Notes under the pieces: model-generated | The model's database searches: none | What the model was told of the DNA's origin: nothing | Seen by the model: only the letters and a program-made list of their open reading frames with translations | Source of the DNA: Colletes latitarsis | Taxonomy: Eukaryota; Arthropoda; Insecta; Hymenoptera; Colletidae | NCBI RefSeq assembly: GCF_051014445.1 | Contig: NC_135143.1 | Span: 4,154,001-4,218,000, forward strand | DNA: 64,000 bases | Direction: 5' to 3' | Shown: positions 61,719 to 64,000 of the stretch, piece after piece | Numbering within the stretch: position 1 is the first letter of the stretch | How the letters are laid out: each line of letters opens with the position of its first letter | Program-made: the position numbers and the translations under genes

Positions 61719-63572
61719 AGCGTTAATGTAAACGCCGAATTGCTATTGTAAAAATGGAAGAGCATGTTTCGCGACGCAACAACTTTACTTTCAGAGAAAC
61801 CTATGTTACCACAAAAAATAAACATGTTCTGTGTGTCCTCATATCCTTCGTACTATATAAGTATAAACGATGATGAATCTGTTAAAAAAATTATATAAAC
61901 CTCAATTCAACGAGACGAATATTTACCAAGAAAAATGAAATTCTACCGAATGTACTATTTTTGTTCTACTACGTAATTGCTTCCTTTTTTTTTCTGAGAA
62001 CGAATTACACGAATTACAGATCAAGAAACATTATAGCATTATTTCTATGACTCATTTGTGTTCGTAATAGTAAATAAATTAATTGTTGATATCAGACTCG
62101 CAGAAATTAAGGGAAAGCAAATTCATAAACCCTCAAAGATCTCGTGTTAATTGATTCTAATATCGGAAACCAATAGACCTTGTGCCTTCAGGTTGATTGT
62201 TGACCTATGATTTACAGAGGTAGTGTAAATATATGTTAACGCGATTTGTTTGAAGCTCGAACGAGTAGACGATAAAGTGGTTCGGCGATAAAGCTGGAAG
62301 TAAGGATTAGTACGATTAACCGCTCATATTATTCGACACATGGTAGAATGACGAAGAAAGGGATCAATAATCGAACTAACCCGATCTTCGCGAGTACTTT
62401 GCTCAAGAAGGCATAACGTAATGCGTATAATGATAGGCCATACAAAGTTAACAAAACCATCGATTGAATTTTCCGTCCGCGTACACGTACTCGTCGTCGG
62501 TATAACGTAAAAGGTAGTAAAGTTTCAGTCACGTTAAGTCGATTCGCGCTTAGATTCCTTCGCTCCGTACTCTTGACTCAACTTAGAATTTATTTACACT
62601 GAGCCGCGCGCTCAGGATGTCATTAAATCCCGGAAGTGTTTGAGCAGGGACTTCAATCCCCCTTTTCAAGTAATAAACCATGAGGGGTTTCCATCGCTTA
62701 AAGGGGCTTATCACGCGCGGTTAAAGTAACCGGCTTACTTTCCTTCCCAGGACCTCTCGCTGTCGAAGAATAAAACGTAATTTGTTCCGCGCAATAATAT
62801 TTATCCCTCCGCGGGCCACGTCACGTAATAAAACGTTCGCATTGAAAATTAATTTAGGAGAGGGCGCAGCGGCAATAAGGCGCTTGATTAATGAAATGCT
62901 CGTTAGTCAGAAATTCCGGAAGGCGTGCTTCGGTAGCTTAGAGGGCGCAGACCCCTGAAGGCAGAGGTCCATGAACATAATGTACTCAAGCTCGCCGGTA
63001 GGCTATGCTTATAAACGGCTTAAACAGGATTATGTCCCTATTGGGAGGCGAACCGACGATCGTACGGAGAAGACAGGTATGGACAGAGAGTACCGAACAG
63101 GAAGTAGCGTGATTACGTATTGAATCGAGCAATTATTCAGTGGATTGCAAGGGTTCGAGATGTATACAGGGTGCGTCAAAATAACACTGGAAAGTTAACT
63201 AGCCCAGAAGAGGATTATTTTCTCTCGACGAACCCTCCATCGAGGGATCCTACTTACGCTGCTACTTGAATCTTACAATTAGTTTGACTACAAATGAAAT
63301 TGGTAATGGTTTCGAGACTTTTCCTAATTGATAAAAAAAATAAAGTATCTGAAATTTATATAAGTAGTGAACCATCATTAAGGCTAGAGCACACGAGCGG
63401 TGCGATGTCGTTGTGTTTCTACGTTTTTCCTTTCTTGCAATTCAAAACAACTGTCTGTCTTCGTTGTTTTAATTGCAAAACAAGGAAAAATGTAGAATCG
63501 CTGCGATATAGCAACGGGAAAAGTTGTTTGTCTGTTTCAAGTCTAAAACTTTGATGTTTTTGTTTCTATATA
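61719..63572. other. Intergenic DNA; GC-rich patch 62.25-63.25 kb
   Basis: No recognised gene. The stretch 62250-63250 is GC-richer and contains a tRNA-like phrase near 62925-62980 that does not fold as a tRNA. A lone CAGGGTGCGTCAAAATAACA after TA at 63167 looks like one end of another TA-type element. Confidence 0.45.
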
Positions 63573-64000
63573 CAGGGTGTTCGGCCACCCCTGGGAAAAA
63601 TTTTAATGGGAGCTTTTAGAGACCAAAATAAGACGAAAATCAAGAATACCAATTTGTTGATGGAGGCTTCGTTAAGAAGTTATTAACGTTTAAAGTTCCT
63701 TCCGTACTGAATATTTTTTTAGAAAATGCACAGGATTTCGGGGGTATGTTTATTGACCAAAAATGATTGTAATTGACCCCTGCAACTAAAAATAATTTTT
63801 CCAGCACGATTTGAAACTTTTTTTTTCGCTAAAAAATTTAGGCACATATCCGAATTTTTTGCTCGAAAGTGCGTAGAATTTCGGGATATGTCTATTCACC
63901 AAAAATGGTTATAATTGACCCCCGCAACCAAAAATAATTTTTTCAGAACGATTTGAAATTTTTTAATTTAATTTTTTAATAATTTTTGAACGAAGCCTCA
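63573..64000 (-). mobile_element. Family A element, copy 18 (cut by window edge)
   Basis: CAGGGTGTTCGGCCACCCC after TA, then two reverse-oriented modules (about 63700-63825 and 63850-63960) and the start of the second terminal repeat, which runs off the window. Confidence 0.93.

Noticed and set aside
62925..62985. tRNA-like phrase (GGTAGCTTAGAGG... GAAGGCAGAGGTCC)
   Set aside because: There is no T-arm consensus (GTTCGAATC-like) at the right distance and the acceptor ends do not pair.

Overview
This window looks like AT-rich insect nuclear DNA, most probably hymenopteran (bee, ant or wasp). It has no bacterial operons, no long open frames and no rRNA or convincing tRNA. The only protein signatures I recognise are remnants of transposable elements: a mellifera-type mariner, a Tc1-like element, a Merlin-like (ISXO2-type) element and the tail of a jockey/R1-like LINE. 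The order assignment is an inference from the mariner type and base composition. I cannot name a species.

Layout. Positions 1-10.5 kb are mostly single-copy AT-rich DNA with a few GC-richer patches, two small fold-backs and one 582-bp TA-flanked MITE. From 10.5 kb to the right edge the window is dominated by one repeat family, here called family A. It has 18 copies covering about 14 kb (roughly a fifth of the window). It starts with CAGGGTGTTCGGCCACCCC and is flanked by TA. Its roughly 115-130-bp terminal inverted repeats enclose a variable number of 110-145-bp modules and a roughly 370-bp core. Between these copies lie other TA-flanked fold-backs (families B, C, D), TTAA-flanked piggyBac-like elements (26.1, 34.5 and 36.5 kb, plus a 68-bp one at 16.7 kb), mariner relics (23.3, 46.7 and 54.9 kb), a Merlin-like element (44.3 kb) and a LINE stub (18.0 kb).

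Two regions deserve most attention. At 32.6-33.3 kb, an exon that could encode a signal peptide ends at a splice donor. A 355-bp tandem duplication follows, and each unit carries a splice acceptor, a 15-codon open exon and a stop. The two exons differ only by amino-acid-changing substitutions and look more diverged than the DNA around them. This could be a small secreted-peptide gene with two alternative last exons, starting right at the edge of a fold-back transposon. At 34.5-35.7 kb, a Tc1-like element has had one terminal repeat hit first or second by a TTAA element and also by a family A element. Its intact opposite terminal repeat supplies the empty site for both, giving TTAA and TA as the respective target duplications.

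Everything else appears non-coding. GC-richer patches (about 6.3-7.2, 11.9-12.7, 17.2-17.9, 30.4-31.1, 40.0-40.7, 42.1-43.1, 47.5-48.4, 50.3-50.8 and 62.3-63.2 kb) have overlapping open frames on both strands but nothing recognisable. They may be conserved non-coding DNA or unrecognised exons.
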